Positions 25,986 through 35,302 are shown, counted from the stretch's first letter. The stretch is 64,000 nucleotides of DNA from Bacterioplanoides sp965219715 (GCF_965219715.1 NZ_OZ244785.1:4712001-4776000), one strand, 5' to 3'. Notes: generated from the sequence alone by a model not told the origin. Made by a program: numbers and translations.

Positions 25986-27125
25986 ATGACTACAGATTAC
26001 AAAAGTCAGGCGGTTGAAGGTGTTCAGAGTTTGCGCCCGTATCAGCCAGGTAAGCCAATTGATGAGCTGGCGCGCGAGCTGGGTTTAAACGAGAAAGACA
26101 TTGTTAAACTGGCCAGTAACGAAAGCCCGGTCGGTCCAAGCCCTAAAGCGCTGGCGGCAATTCAGGGTGAGTTGGAAGAATTAACCCGTTACCCGGATGG
26201 TGCAGGATTTGAACTTAAAAAAGTTCTGTGTGAAAAACTGAATATTCAGCCAGAGCAAATCACGCTGGGTAATGGTTCGTCCGATATTTTAGATTTTATC
26301 ACTCGTGTGTTTGTGAATGACGGCGACAATATTGTTGTTTCTCAGCATGCGTTTGCGATCTACGGTTTGGTAGCAAAAATGGTGGGGGCAGAAACCATTG
26401 CTGCTCCAGCTAATAATTTTGCTCACGATCTGGATGCCATGCTGGCTGCCATTAACGATAAAACCCGTATCGTGTTTGTGACCAATCCAAATAACCCTAC
26501 CGGTACCTGGATTACAAAAGGCGAGCTGATTGCGTTCTTGGATAAAGTGCCAAAGCGTGTTCTGGTGTTGTTGGACGAAGCGTACTTCGAGTACGTAGAT
26601 GAAGCTGACTATCCGAACGGCATTGAACTGTTAAGCCGGTATCCAAACCTGGTTGTCACTCGCACTTTCTCAAAGGCCTACGGCCTGGCATCGATGCGCG
26701 TGGGTTATGGTGTATCCAGTCCGGAAATTGCCGATTTATTAAACCGTGTGCGTCCGCCGTTTAACGTGAATTCGTTTGCATTAGCCGCTGCAAAAGCAGC
26801 TGTATTGGATGAAGACTACGTTGCTGAAAGCATTGCGGTAAATAACAACGGCATGGCTTATCTTGAAGGTGAGTTTAACCGTTTGGGTCTGGATTTTATT
26901 CCTTCGGTTGGTAACTTTATCAGCGTGAAAATGCCAGTCGGTGTTGATGCGATGGCGGTGAACGATGGCCTTCTGCGAGAAGGGGTTATTATTCGCCCGG
27001 TGGCCAATTACGAAATGCCGGAATATCTGCGCGTTTCTATTGGTATTGCAAAAGAAAACCAGGCCTTTGTTGCTGCATTAGAAAAAGTGTTAGCTCAGGT
27101 GAAAGCCGAGCAGGTGAACGCTTGA
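25986..27125 (+). CDS. hisC: Histidinol-phosphate / aromatic aminotransferase
   Basis: 379 residues. Class II PLP aminotransferase of the HisC2 type. LASNESPVGPSPKAL (substrate loop), ITLGNGSSDILD (PLP phosphate), VTNPNNPTG, LDEAYFEYVD, and the Schiff-base lysine in TRTFSKAYGLASMRVGYG (about residue 233). Its place between pheA and tyrA-aroA is that of pseudomonad hisC2, which can serve histidinol phosphate and aromatic amino acids. The stop overlaps the next gene's start by four bases. Confidence 0.93.
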   Translation: MTTDYKSQAVEGVQSLRPYQPGKPIDELARELGLNEKDIVKLASNESPVGPSPKALAAIQGELEELTRYPDGAGFELKKVLCEKLNIQPEQITLGNGSSDILDFITRVFVNDGDNIVVSQHAFAIYGLVAKMVGAETIAAPANNFAHDLDAMLAAINDKTRIVFVTNPNNPTGTWITKGELIAFLDKVPKRVLVLLDEAYFEYVDEADYPNGIELLSRYPNLVVTRTFSKAYGLASMRVGYGVSSPEIADLLNRVRPPFNVNSFALAAAKAAVLDEDYVAESIAVNNNGMAYLEGEFNRLGLDFIPSVGNFISVKMPVGVDAMAVNDGLLREGVIIRPVANYEMPEYLRVSIGIAKENQAFVAALEKVLAQVKAEQVNA

Positions 27126-29407
27126 GTGTGTCGATTACCGGTTCAGTAACAAAGGTCAATCCAGGCTTTTGCATTAACAAAATTGCGGTGATTGGCCTGG
27201 GGTTGATTGGTTGTTCCTGGGTTAAGGGCCTGCGTATGCGCGGTTGCGTGCAGCAGGTCTCGGGCTATGACCGTAACCTGGACTCCATGCAGTTGGCGCA
27301 AGAGCACGGCATCATTGATTCCTACGATGAGGATATCCAGCAGGTTGTGCGTGGTGCTGATCTGGTGATTGTCTCTGTGCCTATTTTGGCGATTGATTCG
27401 GTGCTGGAATCCATTGCTCCGGTTATTGGTGAAAATACCGTGTTAACCGACGTAGGTTCGGTTAAAGGTTCGGTGGCTGCTTCAGCCTCGAAAATCTTTG
27501 GTGCTGATTTTAATCGTTTTGTCCTTGGCCATCCGATTGCAGGCTCCGAACGCAGTGGTGTGACTGCTGCGGATGAATATCTGTATCTCAACCACAAAGT
27601 TATTATTACACCGGAAAATCATACGTCTCATCAGGCCCTGGCGTTAGTGCGTAATGCCTGGTGTGCGGTGGGTGCCGATGTGGAATATATGGCAGTGGAG
27701 CACCATGATGAGGTGCTGGCTGCGACCAGTCACCTGCCTCATTTATTGGCTTATTCGCTGACGGACACGCTGGCGAACAGTCATGAAAATAAAGAAATCT
27801 TTAATTACGCGGCCGGCGGCTTTCGCGACTTTACCCGCATTGCAGCCAGTAGCCCGGTAATGTGGCGGGATATATTTTCTGCCAATAAAGACCAGATTTT
27901 AAAAACGCTGGATTTATTTCAGCACGATCTCAAATTCTTGCGCCAGGCTATCGAGGAAGACGATACCACTCAGGTGATGGGGGTTCTGACCCGGGCCAAA
28001 GTTGCGCGTGACCACTTCTCAAAAATACTCGCCCGCAGGGCCTATGTGGAACCTATGAAAGCGACATCTATTACTTACCGTGCCCTTCCGGGCAAGGCGT
28101 TATCCGGCAGCTTCCGAGTGCCGGGGGATAAATCCATTTCTCACCGCTCAATTATGCTGGGCTCGCTGGCGAACGGCACAACCGAAGTGACCGGCTTTCT
28201 CGAAGGGGAGGATGCTCTGGCAACGTTGCAGGCATTCCGTGATATGGGTGTGGTTATTGAGGGGCCGCATCGTGGTCGCGTAACTATTCACGGTGTTGGT
28301 TTACATGGTCTGCAGGCACCACCCAATGCGTTATATGTTGGTAACTCGGGCACCACGATTCGTTTGTTGTCTGGTCTGATGGCTGGCCAGAAGTTTGATG
28401 TTGAAATGAGTGGTGATGAGTCTCTATCTAAGCGTCCAATGGGTCGCGTGGCGAACCCGTTAAAAGAGATGGGCGCTATTGTAGAAACCGCTGAAAATGG
28501 CCGTCCGCCTCTTGTTATTAAAGGCAGTGAGGTGATTAAAGGTGGCTCTTCTCTGAAAGGCATTCATTACGATCTGCCAATGGCCAGTGCTCAGGTAAAA
28601 AGTTGCGTGCTGTTGGCTGGTTTGTATGCCGAGGGTGAAACCTCTGTGACTGAACCGGCACCAACCCGTGACCACACAGAACGTATGTTGAAAGGCTTCG
28701 GCTACGACGTTCAGGTTGAGGGTAATAAGGTTACTCTGAAGTCTGGTGGTGAACTAACCGCGACTAATATCGATGTGCCGTCTGATATTTCTTCTGCTGC
28801 TTTTTTTATGGTCGCGGCGAGCATTATGCCGGGTTCCGATATTACTCTGGAGCACGTGGGTATTAACCCAACCCGTATCGGTGTGATCAATATTCTGAAA
28901 GCCATGGGTGGCAATCTGGAAGTATTGAACGAACGCGAAGTGGGCGGCGAGCCGGTGGCGGATGTCCGCATTCAGAGTGCTCAGCTGAAAGGGATTCATA
29001 TTCCGGAAGATCAGGTGCCGCTGGCGATTGATGAATTCCCGGCGCTGTTTATTGCAGCTGCCTGTGCCGAAGGTGAAACCGTTCTGACTGGTGCAGAAGA
29101 ATTACGCGTTAAAGAGAGCGACCGTATTCAGGCCATGGTCGATGGTCTGGTCACGTTGGGCGTTGATGCAAAAGGCACTGAAGACGGCGCAATCATCCAG
29201 GGCTTCGGCTCTGATGGCAGCTTTGGTGGTGGAGAGATCGTTACGCATCATGATCACCGTATTGCCATGAGCTTTGCCGTTGCCTCTCTGCGTGGTAGCG
29301 AAGCGCCGATCAATATTCTGGATTGTGCCAATGTTGCAACGTCTTTCCCGAACTTTGTTGAGCTGGCTAATGGCGCTGGCATGAATCTGACTGTGGAAGA
29401 GGTGTAA
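27122..29407 (+). CDS. tyrA-aroA: Fused prephenate dehydrogenase / EPSP synthase
   Basis: 761 residues. The N-terminal ~300 are TyrA: IAVIGLGLIGCSWVKGL dinucleotide motif, LTDVGSVKGSV, and HPIAGSERSGV with the catalytic His. Residues ~315-761 are AroA: PGDKSISHRSIMLGSLA, LYVGNSGTTIRLLSGLMAG, AQVKSCVLLAGL, TRDHTERML, IDEFPALFIAA, RVKESDRIQAM. This natural fusion is known in pseudomonads and relatives; it makes 4-hydroxyphenylpyruvate and EPSP. The TTG at 27122 overlaps the hisC stop; a GTG two codons later is equally possible, and no strong Shine-Dalgarno settles it. The AroA part is full length. Confidence 0.94.
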   Translation: MSVSITGSVTKVNPGFCINKIAVIGLGLIGCSWVKGLRMRGCVQQVSGYDRNLDSMQLAQEHGIIDSYDEDIQQVVRGADLVIVSVPILAIDSVLESIAPVIGENTVLTDVGSVKGSVAASASKIFGADFNRFVLGHPIAGSERSGVTAADEYLYLNHKVIITPENHTSHQALALVRNAWCAVGADVEYMAVEHHDEVLAATSHLPHLLAYSLTDTLANSHENKEIFNYAAGGFRDFTRIAASSPVMWRDIFSANKDQILKTLDLFQHDLKFLRQAIEEDDTTQVMGVLTRAKVARDHFSKILARRAYVEPMKATSITYRALPGKALSGSFRVPGDKSISHRSIMLGSLANGTTEVTGFLEGEDALATLQAFRDMGVVIEGPHRGRVTIHGVGLHGLQAPPNALYVGNSGTTIRLLSGLMAGQKFDVEMSGDESLSKRPMGRVANPLKEMGAIVETAENGRPPLVIKGSEVIKGGSSLKGIHYDLPMASAQVKSCVLLAGLYAEGETSVTEPAPTRDHTERMLKGFGYDVQVEGNKVTLKSGGELTATNIDVPSDISSAAFFMVAASIMPGSDITLEHVGINPTRIGVINILKAMGGNLEVLNEREVGGEPVADVRIQSAQLKGIHIPEDQVPLAIDEFPALFIAAACAEGETVLTGAEELRVKESDRIQAMVDGLVTLGVDAKGTEDGAIIQGFGSDGSFGGGEIVTHHDHRIAMSFAVASLRGSEAPINILDCANVATSFPNFVELANGAGMNLTVEEV

Positions 29408-29409
29408 TT

Positions 29410-30099
29410 ATGGCTGTTGCTAATCCAGATGCTCCGGTAATCACAGTTGATGGTCCATCCGGTGCCGGTAAAGGTACCGTCTGTGCTCGCCTGGCTCAGG
29501 AATTGAACTGGCAGTTGTTAGACAGTGGGGCTTTGTATCGTATTACCGGCCTGGCATCTGATCGTAAAGGGCTGGCGCTTGATGATGAGCCGGCCGTTGC
29601 TGATGTGGCTGCTAATCTGGATGTGCGCTTCGAGCCGACTCCGGTGGGCGTCAAAGTGATTCTGGAAGGCGATGATGTGACTGACCAGATTCGTACCGAA
29701 GAGGTGGGTAGTCTGGCTTCTCAGGTGGCAGCATTGCCTGAAGTTCGCACGGCACTATTACAGCGCCAGCGCGACTTTCAGACTCTGCCAGGCGTGATTG
29801 CTGACGGCCGGGATATGGGCACCGTAGTATTTCCTCAGGCGCAGGTAAAAGTCTTTCTGACTGCCAGTGCCGAAGAGCGCGGCCAACGCCGTTATAAACA
29901 GTTGACTGAAAAGGGCTTTGATGCTAGTTTGCCCGCCCTTATCGAAGACATACGTGCCCGGGATGAGCGAGACAGCAACCGTGCTGTGGCTCCCCTGAAG
30001 CCTGCCGACGATGCCACTGTTATTGACAGTACTTCTATGACCATTGAAGAAGTCTGCAATCAGGTACTGGATCTGGTGAATAAAGCCGGATTGGCCTGA
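29410..30099 (+). CDS. cmk: Cytidylate kinase
   Basis: 229 residues. Phosphorylates CMP and dCMP. P-loop ITVDGPSGAGKGTVCARLA (about residues 15-30), LLDSGALYRITGLA, ADGRDMGTVVFPQA and the lid RRYKQL...RDERDSNR are the Cmk signatures. It lies two bases after tyrA-aroA and before rpsA, the standard gammaproteobacterial order. Confidence 0.96.
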   Translation: MAVANPDAPVITVDGPSGAGKGTVCARLAQELNWQLLDSGALYRITGLASDRKGLALDDEPAVADVAANLDVRFEPTPVGVKVILEGDDVTDQIRTEEVGSLASQVAALPEVRTALLQRQRDFQTLPGVIADGRDMGTVVFPQAQVKVFLTASAEERGQRRYKQLTEKGFDASLPALIEDIRARDERDSNRAVAPLKPADDATVIDSTSMTIEEVCNQVLDLVNKAGLA

Positions 30100-30139
30100 G
30101 TAGGTGTGTATACAGAGCAGCGTACTCTGAGATTGAAAT

Positions 30140-30248
30140 AAAACACTGGCCAGTGGGCCGTGCAGTCACAAGCGCAAACATCGCTGAAGACTGGCTCAAC
30201 AGTGTTTTGTTTTGAAAATAAACTAACCCCGGATAACTGGCTATCCGG
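30140..30248 (+). promoter_or_regulatory. rpsA leader with stem-loops
   Basis: Stem-loop one spans 30140-30208: AAACACTG pairs with CAGTGTTT, and inside it GCCAGT pairs with ACTGGC. Stem-loop two is CCGGATA/TATCCGG (30229-30248). No normal Shine-Dalgarno precedes the rpsA ATG. rpsA of gammaproteobacteria is known to be autoregulated by S1 through a structured leader without a strong SD, and this fits. The T-rich sequence after the first stem could instead terminate cmk. Confidence 0.5.
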
Positions 30249-30327
30249 CAAGCGTTAACTTCGGCTTCCTGACCGTTAATCAACAAAGGTCAAGTTTGAA
30301 GCACGCGTAACGAGATAGGTATATATC

Positions 30328-32010
30328 ATGACCATGAGCGAAAGCTTTGCTGAACTATTTGAAGAATCCTTAAAAGAACTGGATATGCAGCCTGGTTCTA
30401 TTGTTACTGGTACTGTTGTTGATATCGACAGCGACTGGGTAACAGTAAACTCTGGCCTGAAGTCTGAAGCGGTTATCCCTCGCAGCCAGTTCCTGAACGA
30501 AAAAGGCGAGTTAGAAGTTGCTATCGGCGACGAAACTCAGGTTTCCCTGGAAGCAGTTGAAGACGGCTTCGGTGAGACCAAACTGTCTCGTGAAAAAGCT
30601 AAGCGTGCTGAAAGCTGGAAAGAACTGGAAAAAGCTTTCGAAGCTGATGAGCTGGTTACCGGTATCATCAATGGTAAGGTTAAAGGTGGTTTCACTGTTG
30701 ACCTGAAAAACATCCGTGCATTCCTGCCTGGTTCTCTGGTTGACGTACGTCCGGTACGCGACACTCTGCACCTGGAAGGCAAAGAGCTGGAATTCAAAGT
30801 TATCAAGCTGGACGCCAAGCGTAACAACGTTGTTGTTTCTCGTCGTGCTGTTCTGGAAGCTGCTAACTCTCAAGAGCGTGAAGAGCTGCTGGCTAACCTG
30901 CAAGAAGGTCAGTCTGTTAAGGGTATCGTTAAGAACCTGACCGACTACGGTGCATTCGTAGATCTGGGTGGTGTTGACGGCCTGCTGCACATCACTGACA
31001 TGGCTTGGAAGCGTATCAAGCACCCAAGCGAAATCGTTGCTGTTGGTGACGAGATCGACGTTAAAGTTCTGAAGTTCGACCGTGAGCGCAACCGCGTATC
31101 TCTGGGTCTGAAGCAACTGGGTGATGATCCATGGGTTAACATCAATGAGCGTTACCCAGAAAACGCACGTGTTAAAGCGCGCGTTACTAACCTGACTGAC
31201 TACGGCTGTTTCGCTGAGCTGGAAGAAGGTGTTGAAGGTCTGGTTCACGTTTCTGAAATGGATTGGACTAACAAGAACATTCACCCAAGCAAAGTTGTTC
31301 AACTGGGCGACGAAGTAGAAGTGATGGTTCTGGATATCGACGAAGAGCGTCGTCGTATTTCTCTGGGTATCAAGCAGTGCACCATGAACCCATGGGAAGA
31401 GTTTGGTACTAAGTTCAACAAAGGCGACAAGATCAGCGGTAAGATCAAGTCTATCACTGACTTCGGTATCTTCATTGGTCTGGACGGTGGTATCGACGGT
31501 CTGGTTCACCTGTCTGACATTTCTTGGAACGACAACGGCGAAGACGCTGTTCGTAACTACAAGAAAGGCGATGAGCTGGAAACTGTTATCCTGTCTATCG
31601 ATCCAGAGCGTGAGCGTATCTCTCTGGGTGTTAAGCAGCTGGAAAGCGATCCATTCTCCGAGTTCGTTGCTGAGAACGACAAAGGTGCTCTGGTAACTGG
31701 TAAAGTTGTTGCTGTAGACGCTAAAGCCGCTACTGTTGAGCTGGCTGAAGGTGTTGAAGCAGTACTGAAAGCTTCTGACATCAGCCGTGACCGTGTTGAA
31801 GACGCGCGTAACGTTCTGAATGAAGGCGACGAAGTTGAAGCAGTTATCACTGTTGTTGATCGTAAGAACCGTACTTTAGCTCTGTCTGTTAAGGCTAAAG
31901 ACGATGCAGCTGACAAAGCAGCTCTGAAAGAGCAGCGCGCTAAAGCTGATGCTGAAGTAGCTGGTCCTACCACTATTGGTGACCTGATCAAGGAGCAGCT
32001 GAACAAGTAA
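30328..32010 (+). CDS. rpsA: 30S ribosomal protein S1
   Basis: 560 residues. Six S1-type OB-fold repeats are visible (for example GIVKNLTDYGAFVDLGG, ARVTNLTDYGCFAELEEG, GKIKSITDFGIFIGLDGG). The N-terminus SESFAELFEESL matches E. coli S1. It binds mRNA and promotes translation initiation on messages with weak Shine-Dalgarno sites. An ATG two codons downstream is an alternative start. Codon use is that of a highly expressed gene (CTG, GGT, CGT, AAC favoured), unlike the neighbouring loci. It ends at a strong terminator. Confidence 0.98.
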   Translation: MTMSESFAELFEESLKELDMQPGSIVTGTVVDIDSDWVTVNSGLKSEAVIPRSQFLNEKGELEVAIGDETQVSLEAVEDGFGETKLSREKAKRAESWKELEKAFEADELVTGIINGKVKGGFTVDLKNIRAFLPGSLVDVRPVRDTLHLEGKELEFKVIKLDAKRNNVVVSRRAVLEAANSQEREELLANLQEGQSVKGIVKNLTDYGAFVDLGGVDGLLHITDMAWKRIKHPSEIVAVGDEIDVKVLKFDRERNRVSLGLKQLGDDPWVNINERYPENARVKARVTNLTDYGCFAELEEGVEGLVHVSEMDWTNKNIHPSKVVQLGDEVEVMVLDIDEERRRISLGIKQCTMNPWEEFGTKFNKGDKISGKIKSITDFGIFIGLDGGIDGLVHLSDISWNDNGEDAVRNYKKGDELETVILSIDPERERISLGVKQLESDPFSEFVAENDKGALVTGKVVAVDAKAATVELAEGVEAVLKASDISRDRVEDARNVLNEGDEVEAVITVVDRKNRTLALSVKAKDDAADKAALKEQRAKADAEVAGPTTIGDLIKEQLNK

Positions 32011-32040
32011 TTGTTCGTTGTTCTGAGAAATCAGCTTAAG

Positions 32041-32067
32041 AAAAACCCGCCTTCTGGCGGGTTTTTT
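32041..32067 (+). terminator. Terminator after rpsA
   Basis: AAAACCCGCC (32042-32051) pairs with GGCGGGTTTT (32056-32065), with T residues following. Confidence 0.92.
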
Positions 32068-32210
32068 CGTTTAGCGGGGCTGGAAAGTGGTCTAATTTTC
32101 GCAATTGTTTAAATAATGTTCATCTGGGGTTGCAAATAAAATCGCCTAACTGCATGATTTAGTTAGGTTTATTGTCATGCTACAAACAAAAGCACGTTCT
32201 CAAGGAGGGA

Positions 32211-32513
32211 ATGACGGTGACAAAATCTGAACTGATCGAAAAAATTGTATCCAGGCAGCCGCAGTTATCATCTAAGGATGTAGAGCTGGCGGTAAAAACC
32301 CTGCTTGACCATATGTCGCAGACGTTGTCGTCTGGTGAGCGGATTGAGATTCGTGGTTTTGGTAGTTTCTCACTGCATTATCGTGCTCCTCGTGTTGGGC
32401 GTAATCCGAAGACAGGGGAGACGGTGGATCTGAAAGGAAAGTTTGTTCCACACTTCAAGCCGGGTAAGGAACTCAGGGATCAGGTTAACGATAGCCTGAT
32501 TGAAGAGCATTAA
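32211..32513 (+). CDS. ihfB: Integration host factor subunit beta
   Basis: 100 residues from the ATG at 32211, which has a near-perfect AAGGAGG three bases upstream (32202-32208). A longer reading from 32172 would bury that site. HU/IHF fold: MTVTKSELIEKI, ERIEIRGFGSFSLHYRAPR and the DNA-intercalating proline arm in GRNPKTGE, then FKPGKELRDQVN. It forms the DNA-bending heterodimer with IhfA. The position after rpsA is conserved. A 7-bp hairpin (32145-32167) lies upstream. Confidence 0.96.
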   Translation: MTVTKSELIEKIVSRQPQLSSKDVELAVKTLLDHMSQTLSSGERIEIRGFGSFSLHYRAPRVGRNPKTGETVDLKGKFVPHFKPGKELRDQVNDSLIEEH

Positions 32514-32528
32514 TCTGCAGGAAGTAAC

Positions 32529-32810
32529 ATGAAACAGATTAAGTTAGTGCTGAGCATTGCAGTGTTTCTTGCGGTGTTGGCTTATACATTGGCTTTCGCT
32601 GCGCACAATAGTGACACGATCAGCATCAACTTCTTAGCGGGCTTGCAGGTCGCTATGCCTATGGCTCTGTGGTTAGGGCTGTTCTTTTCTGCAGGAGCCT
32701 TGTTGGCCTGGTTGATTACTGGTGTAACCAATGCTTCGCAGAAAATGAAATTACGTAAGTTGCATAAAGAGTTAGAAGAAACCAAGCGGCGTCTCGATCG
32801 GGTATCCTGA
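32529..32810 (+). CDS. lapA: LapA-family inner-membrane protein
   Basis: 93 residues. Two TM segments (about 5-25 and 40-62) flank a short periplasmic loop with AHNSDTISINFLAG, followed by a cytoplasmic coiled-coil tail rich in Lys/Glu (KLRKLHKELEETKRRL). This is the DUF1049 / LapA pattern. LapA partners LapB in control of lipopolysaccharide synthesis; lapB follows two bases downstream. Confidence 0.9.
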   Translation: MKQIKLVLSIAVFLAVLAYTLAFAAHNSDTISINFLAGLQVAMPMALWLGLFFSAGALLAWLITGVTNASQKMKLRKLHKELEETKRRLDRVS

Positions 32811-32812
32811 AT

Positions 32813-33991
32813 ATGATGGATTCTGCACTGGTTTATGTGCTGCTTTTATTGGGTATCGCCATTGGCTGGACATTGGGGTACCGTTTTGCCAAGCAGGTAA
32901 AGAAGTCTACGCCCGAAGACTGGATGCCAAGTGTCGAAGATTTGTTGGCGCAGGCGGGTGATGTTTCGCTTGAGCGCCTTTTAAATGTTTCCAGTCTTGA
33001 TGATGATTCTATCGATCTGTTTTTAAAGCTTGGCAAAACCTTGCGTGAAAAGGGAGAGGTCGACCGAGCGATCCATTTGCATCAGTCTTTATTTGCCCGC
33101 ACTGATCTTTCAAAATCAACTTTACAAACTCTTGAATTAGAGCTTGCGATCGATTTTTCTTATGCCGGTTTGCTGGATCGTGCTGAACGCCTTTTCACCG
33201 AGCTATTGGATGCAAAAGGGCGTGTTAGGGAAAAAGCTTCCTCTCATTTGGTGGAGTTGTATGAGGAGGAAGGTGAGTGGCAGGAAATATACGACCTATA
33301 TCTGAATAAAAAAATTCATATTTCTCCCGGGTTAGCCAGAAGAGTGTCTCATGCCGTTTGTGAATTGGCAGAATCTGCCGTCGCTGCCGGTGACTTTCTG
33401 GAAGCGCAAAAACTGTCTCGTGCAGCGTTAAAAATCGACAATGCCTGTGCCAGGGCCTTTGTTGTGTCTGGGAATATGGCTTTTGGTCAGAAAGAATATC
33501 ATGAGGCTATTCGTTGTTATTTGCGTGCGGTGGAAATTGATCCTCAGGCGTTGATATCCATTCTTGATCCCTTGGTCGATTCTTTTAAGCATGTCGGTGA
33601 TGCCAGTGGTTTATTGAATCATTTATCCAGGCACTGGAAAGAAACTCATTACGTTCCCGCATTGGTGGCAAAAATAGATTGTCTGGCTGAAGAGCAGGGG
33701 CCAGAAATGGCCATTGGCTCTCTTCTTCAGGAGCTACAAAACCAACCTTCTAACTCAGGTTTTTTCTCTCTTGTAGAAATGGTTGTGCGTCACAAACAGC
33801 AGCTCGATAAGTCGCAGTTGTTAATACTCTATGATATTCTGCGGCGCATTGTTGAAGATGAACCTAAGTTCATTTGTAAGAATTGTGGATTTAAAGCAAA
33901 AGAGCCTCATTGGCGCTGCCCGAGTTGTAAAAACTGGGCAACGGTTACCTCTTTTGTACCAACGGCTCAAAAAGTGAAATTGGATATATGA
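32813..33991 (+). CDS. lapB: LPS assembly regulator LapB
   Basis: 392 residues. An N-terminal TM anchor (about 5-24) is followed by tandem TPR helices and a C-terminal rubredoxin-like metal site, CKNCGFKAKEPHWRCPSCKNW (two CxxC pairs, about residues 356-377). LapB tunes LpxC stability via FtsH and so the LPS/phospholipid balance; the metal site is essential in E. coli. Its stop overlaps pyrF (ATGA). It sits a few genes upstream of the surface polysaccharide locus. Confidence 0.93.
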   Translation: MMDSALVYVLLLLGIAIGWTLGYRFAKQVKKSTPEDWMPSVEDLLAQAGDVSLERLLNVSSLDDDSIDLFLKLGKTLREKGEVDRAIHLHQSLFARTDLSKSTLQTLELELAIDFSYAGLLDRAERLFTELLDAKGRVREKASSHLVELYEEEGEWQEIYDLYLNKKIHISPGLARRVSHAVCELAESAVAAGDFLEAQKLSRAALKIDNACARAFVVSGNMAFGQKEYHEAIRCYLRAVEIDPQALISILDPLVDSFKHVGDASGLLNHLSRHWKETHYVPALVAKIDCLAEEQGPEMAIGSLLQELQNQPSNSGFFSLVEMVVRHKQQLDKSQLLILYDILRRIVEDEPKFICKNCGFKAKEPHWRCPSCKNWATVTSFVPTAQKVKLDI

Positions 33992-34692
33992 CTACTTTGT
34001 CACCAGTTGTAGTAGCACTGGATTACCCGAATCAGGATTTAGCGATAAACATGGCTCAGCAACTTGATCCGACTCAGTGTCGCGTGAAAGTTGGTAAAGA
34101 GCTGTATACTGCTTCTGGTCCGGTAATTTTAGAAAAATTACACGCTTTGGGCTTCGACGTATTTCTGGATCTTAAGTTCCATGATATTCCAAATACCTGC
34201 GCCAAAGCCGTTGGTGTTGCAGCTGATCTTGGCGTTTGGATGGTAAACGTCCATGCGTCAGGTGGTCGTCGTATGATGGAAGCTGCCCGTAACGAATTGG
34301 ATAAAAAATCGCATCAGCCTTTGTTGATTGGTGTGACTGTTCTGACTTCGATGGAGCAGAATGATCTAGCTGGAATTGGTTTGAATCTGGATCCACAAGA
34401 GCAAGTGCGCCGTTTGGCCTTGCTAACTCAGAATTCAGGTTTAGATGGTGTTGTTTGTTCTGCGCAGGAAGTCGAGTTAATTCGCAATAATTGCAGCCCT
34501 GAGTTTTTGACGGTGACTCCTGGAATTCGCCCTGCAGGCTCAGAGCAAGGCGATCAGCGCCGGGTATTAACTCCGCAGCAAGCATTGGCTGTTGGAGTAA
34601 ATTATATGGTTATTGGCAGACCCATTACTCAGGCATCTGATCCTGCGTTGGCCTGTAATGATATTCTGGAAAGTTTAAGTACTGGTATTTGA
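33988..34692 (+). CDS. pyrF: Orotidine 5'-phosphate decarboxylase
   Basis: 234 residues. VVALDYPNQDLA at the N-terminus and the catalytic DLKFHDIPNTCAKAV (Asp-Lys-x-x-Asp, about residues 61-66) are diagnostic, as are VTPGIRPAG and YMVIGRPIT at the phosphate site. It makes UMP in the last step of de novo pyrimidine synthesis. It overlaps lapB by four bases and its stop overlaps the following rfaH-like gene's possible upstream start. Confidence 0.96.
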   Translation: MTTLSPVVVALDYPNQDLAINMAQQLDPTQCRVKVGKELYTASGPVILEKLHALGFDVFLDLKFHDIPNTCAKAVGVAADLGVWMVNVHASGGRRMMEAARNELDKKSHQPLLIGVTVLTSMEQNDLAGIGLNLDPQEQVRRLALLTQNSGLDGVVCSAQEVELIRNNCSPEFLTVTPGIRPAGSEQGDQRRVLTPQQALAVGVNYMVIGRPITQASDPALACNDILESLSTGI

Positions 34693-34694
34693 TT

Positions 34695-35195
34695 GTGTCT
34701 GGCACGGAAGCACAAGAAAACTGGTATGTGGTATTAACTAAGCCACGCCAGGAAGAGCGCGCACTTCAGCATTTGCATGAGCAGGGGGGAGAGGTTTTCC
34801 TTCCATATATACAACTAGAAAAAATACGCTCTGGTGCATTAACAATAAAACAGAATGTGATGTTTCCTGGTTACTTATTTCTTAAGACCAGTAGTAGTTC
34901 CCCACTATTAAACAAAGTCCGCTCCACGCCAGGCGCTCGCTCATTATTGCGCTTTGGTATTGAGCCCGTCGTAGTGCATGAAGAGTTGATTGAAAGCTTG
35001 AAGAGCAAATGTTTTTGCGACGCTTCTGCAGAAGTATTTAAAGAAAATCAAAATGTTCGCATTAGCTCTGGTCCATTTAAAGACTATCTTGCGATGTTTA
35101 AAGAATACGATGGTGAAAAACGCGCCATTGTTTTATTGAATTTGCTTAATCAGCAACAGGAACTTGCAGTAGAGCTGACGCAGCTCTCTGCATAA
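34695..35195 (+). CDS. rfaH: RfaH-type transcription antiterminator (NusG paralogue)
   Basis: 166 residues from a GTG at 34695; a TTG at 34689 overlapping the pyrF stop is the alternative. The NusG N-terminal domain is WYVVLTKPRQEERALQHL... FPGYLFLK with LLRFGIEPVVV. The short KOW region AMFKEYDGEKRAIVLLNLLNQ matches RfaH (its LLLNLINKE region) better than NusG. RfaH-type proteins are recruited to RNA polymerase at an ops site and suppress pausing and termination through long polysaccharide operons. A perfect ops sequence lies 59 bases after the stop, at the head of the polysaccharide locus. Confidence 0.85.
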   Translation: MSGTEAQENWYVVLTKPRQEERALQHLHEQGGEVFLPYIQLEKIRSGALTIKQNVMFPGYLFLKTSSSSPLLNKVRSTPGARSLLRFGIEPVVVHEELIESLKSKCFCDASAEVFKENQNVRISSGPFKDYLAMFKEYDGEKRAIVLLNLLNQQQELAVELTQLSA

Positions 35196-35253
35196 GGTTT
35201 ATGACAATGTAAATTCTGATGCGACAACAGGGAAAGTTCGCGACGAACCTTAG

Positions 35254-35265
35254 GGCGGTAGCGTG
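35254..35265 (+). promoter_or_regulatory. ops element (RfaH recruitment site)
   Basis: GGCGGTAGCGTG is identical to the core ops sequence known from E. coli RfaH-controlled operons. It sits between the rfaH-like gene and the first polysaccharide gene remnant, on the coding strand, as required for recruitment. Confidence 0.85.
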
Positions 35266-35302
35266 TCTGTTGAACTACTGGTTGCTCTTCGCCTTTAATG
35301 AA

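Noticed and set aside
30511..31509. Long open frame antisense to rpsA (332 codons)
   Set aside because: It arises from the strong codon bias of rpsA; no start signal, no recognisable domain, and S1 on the plus strand is certain.
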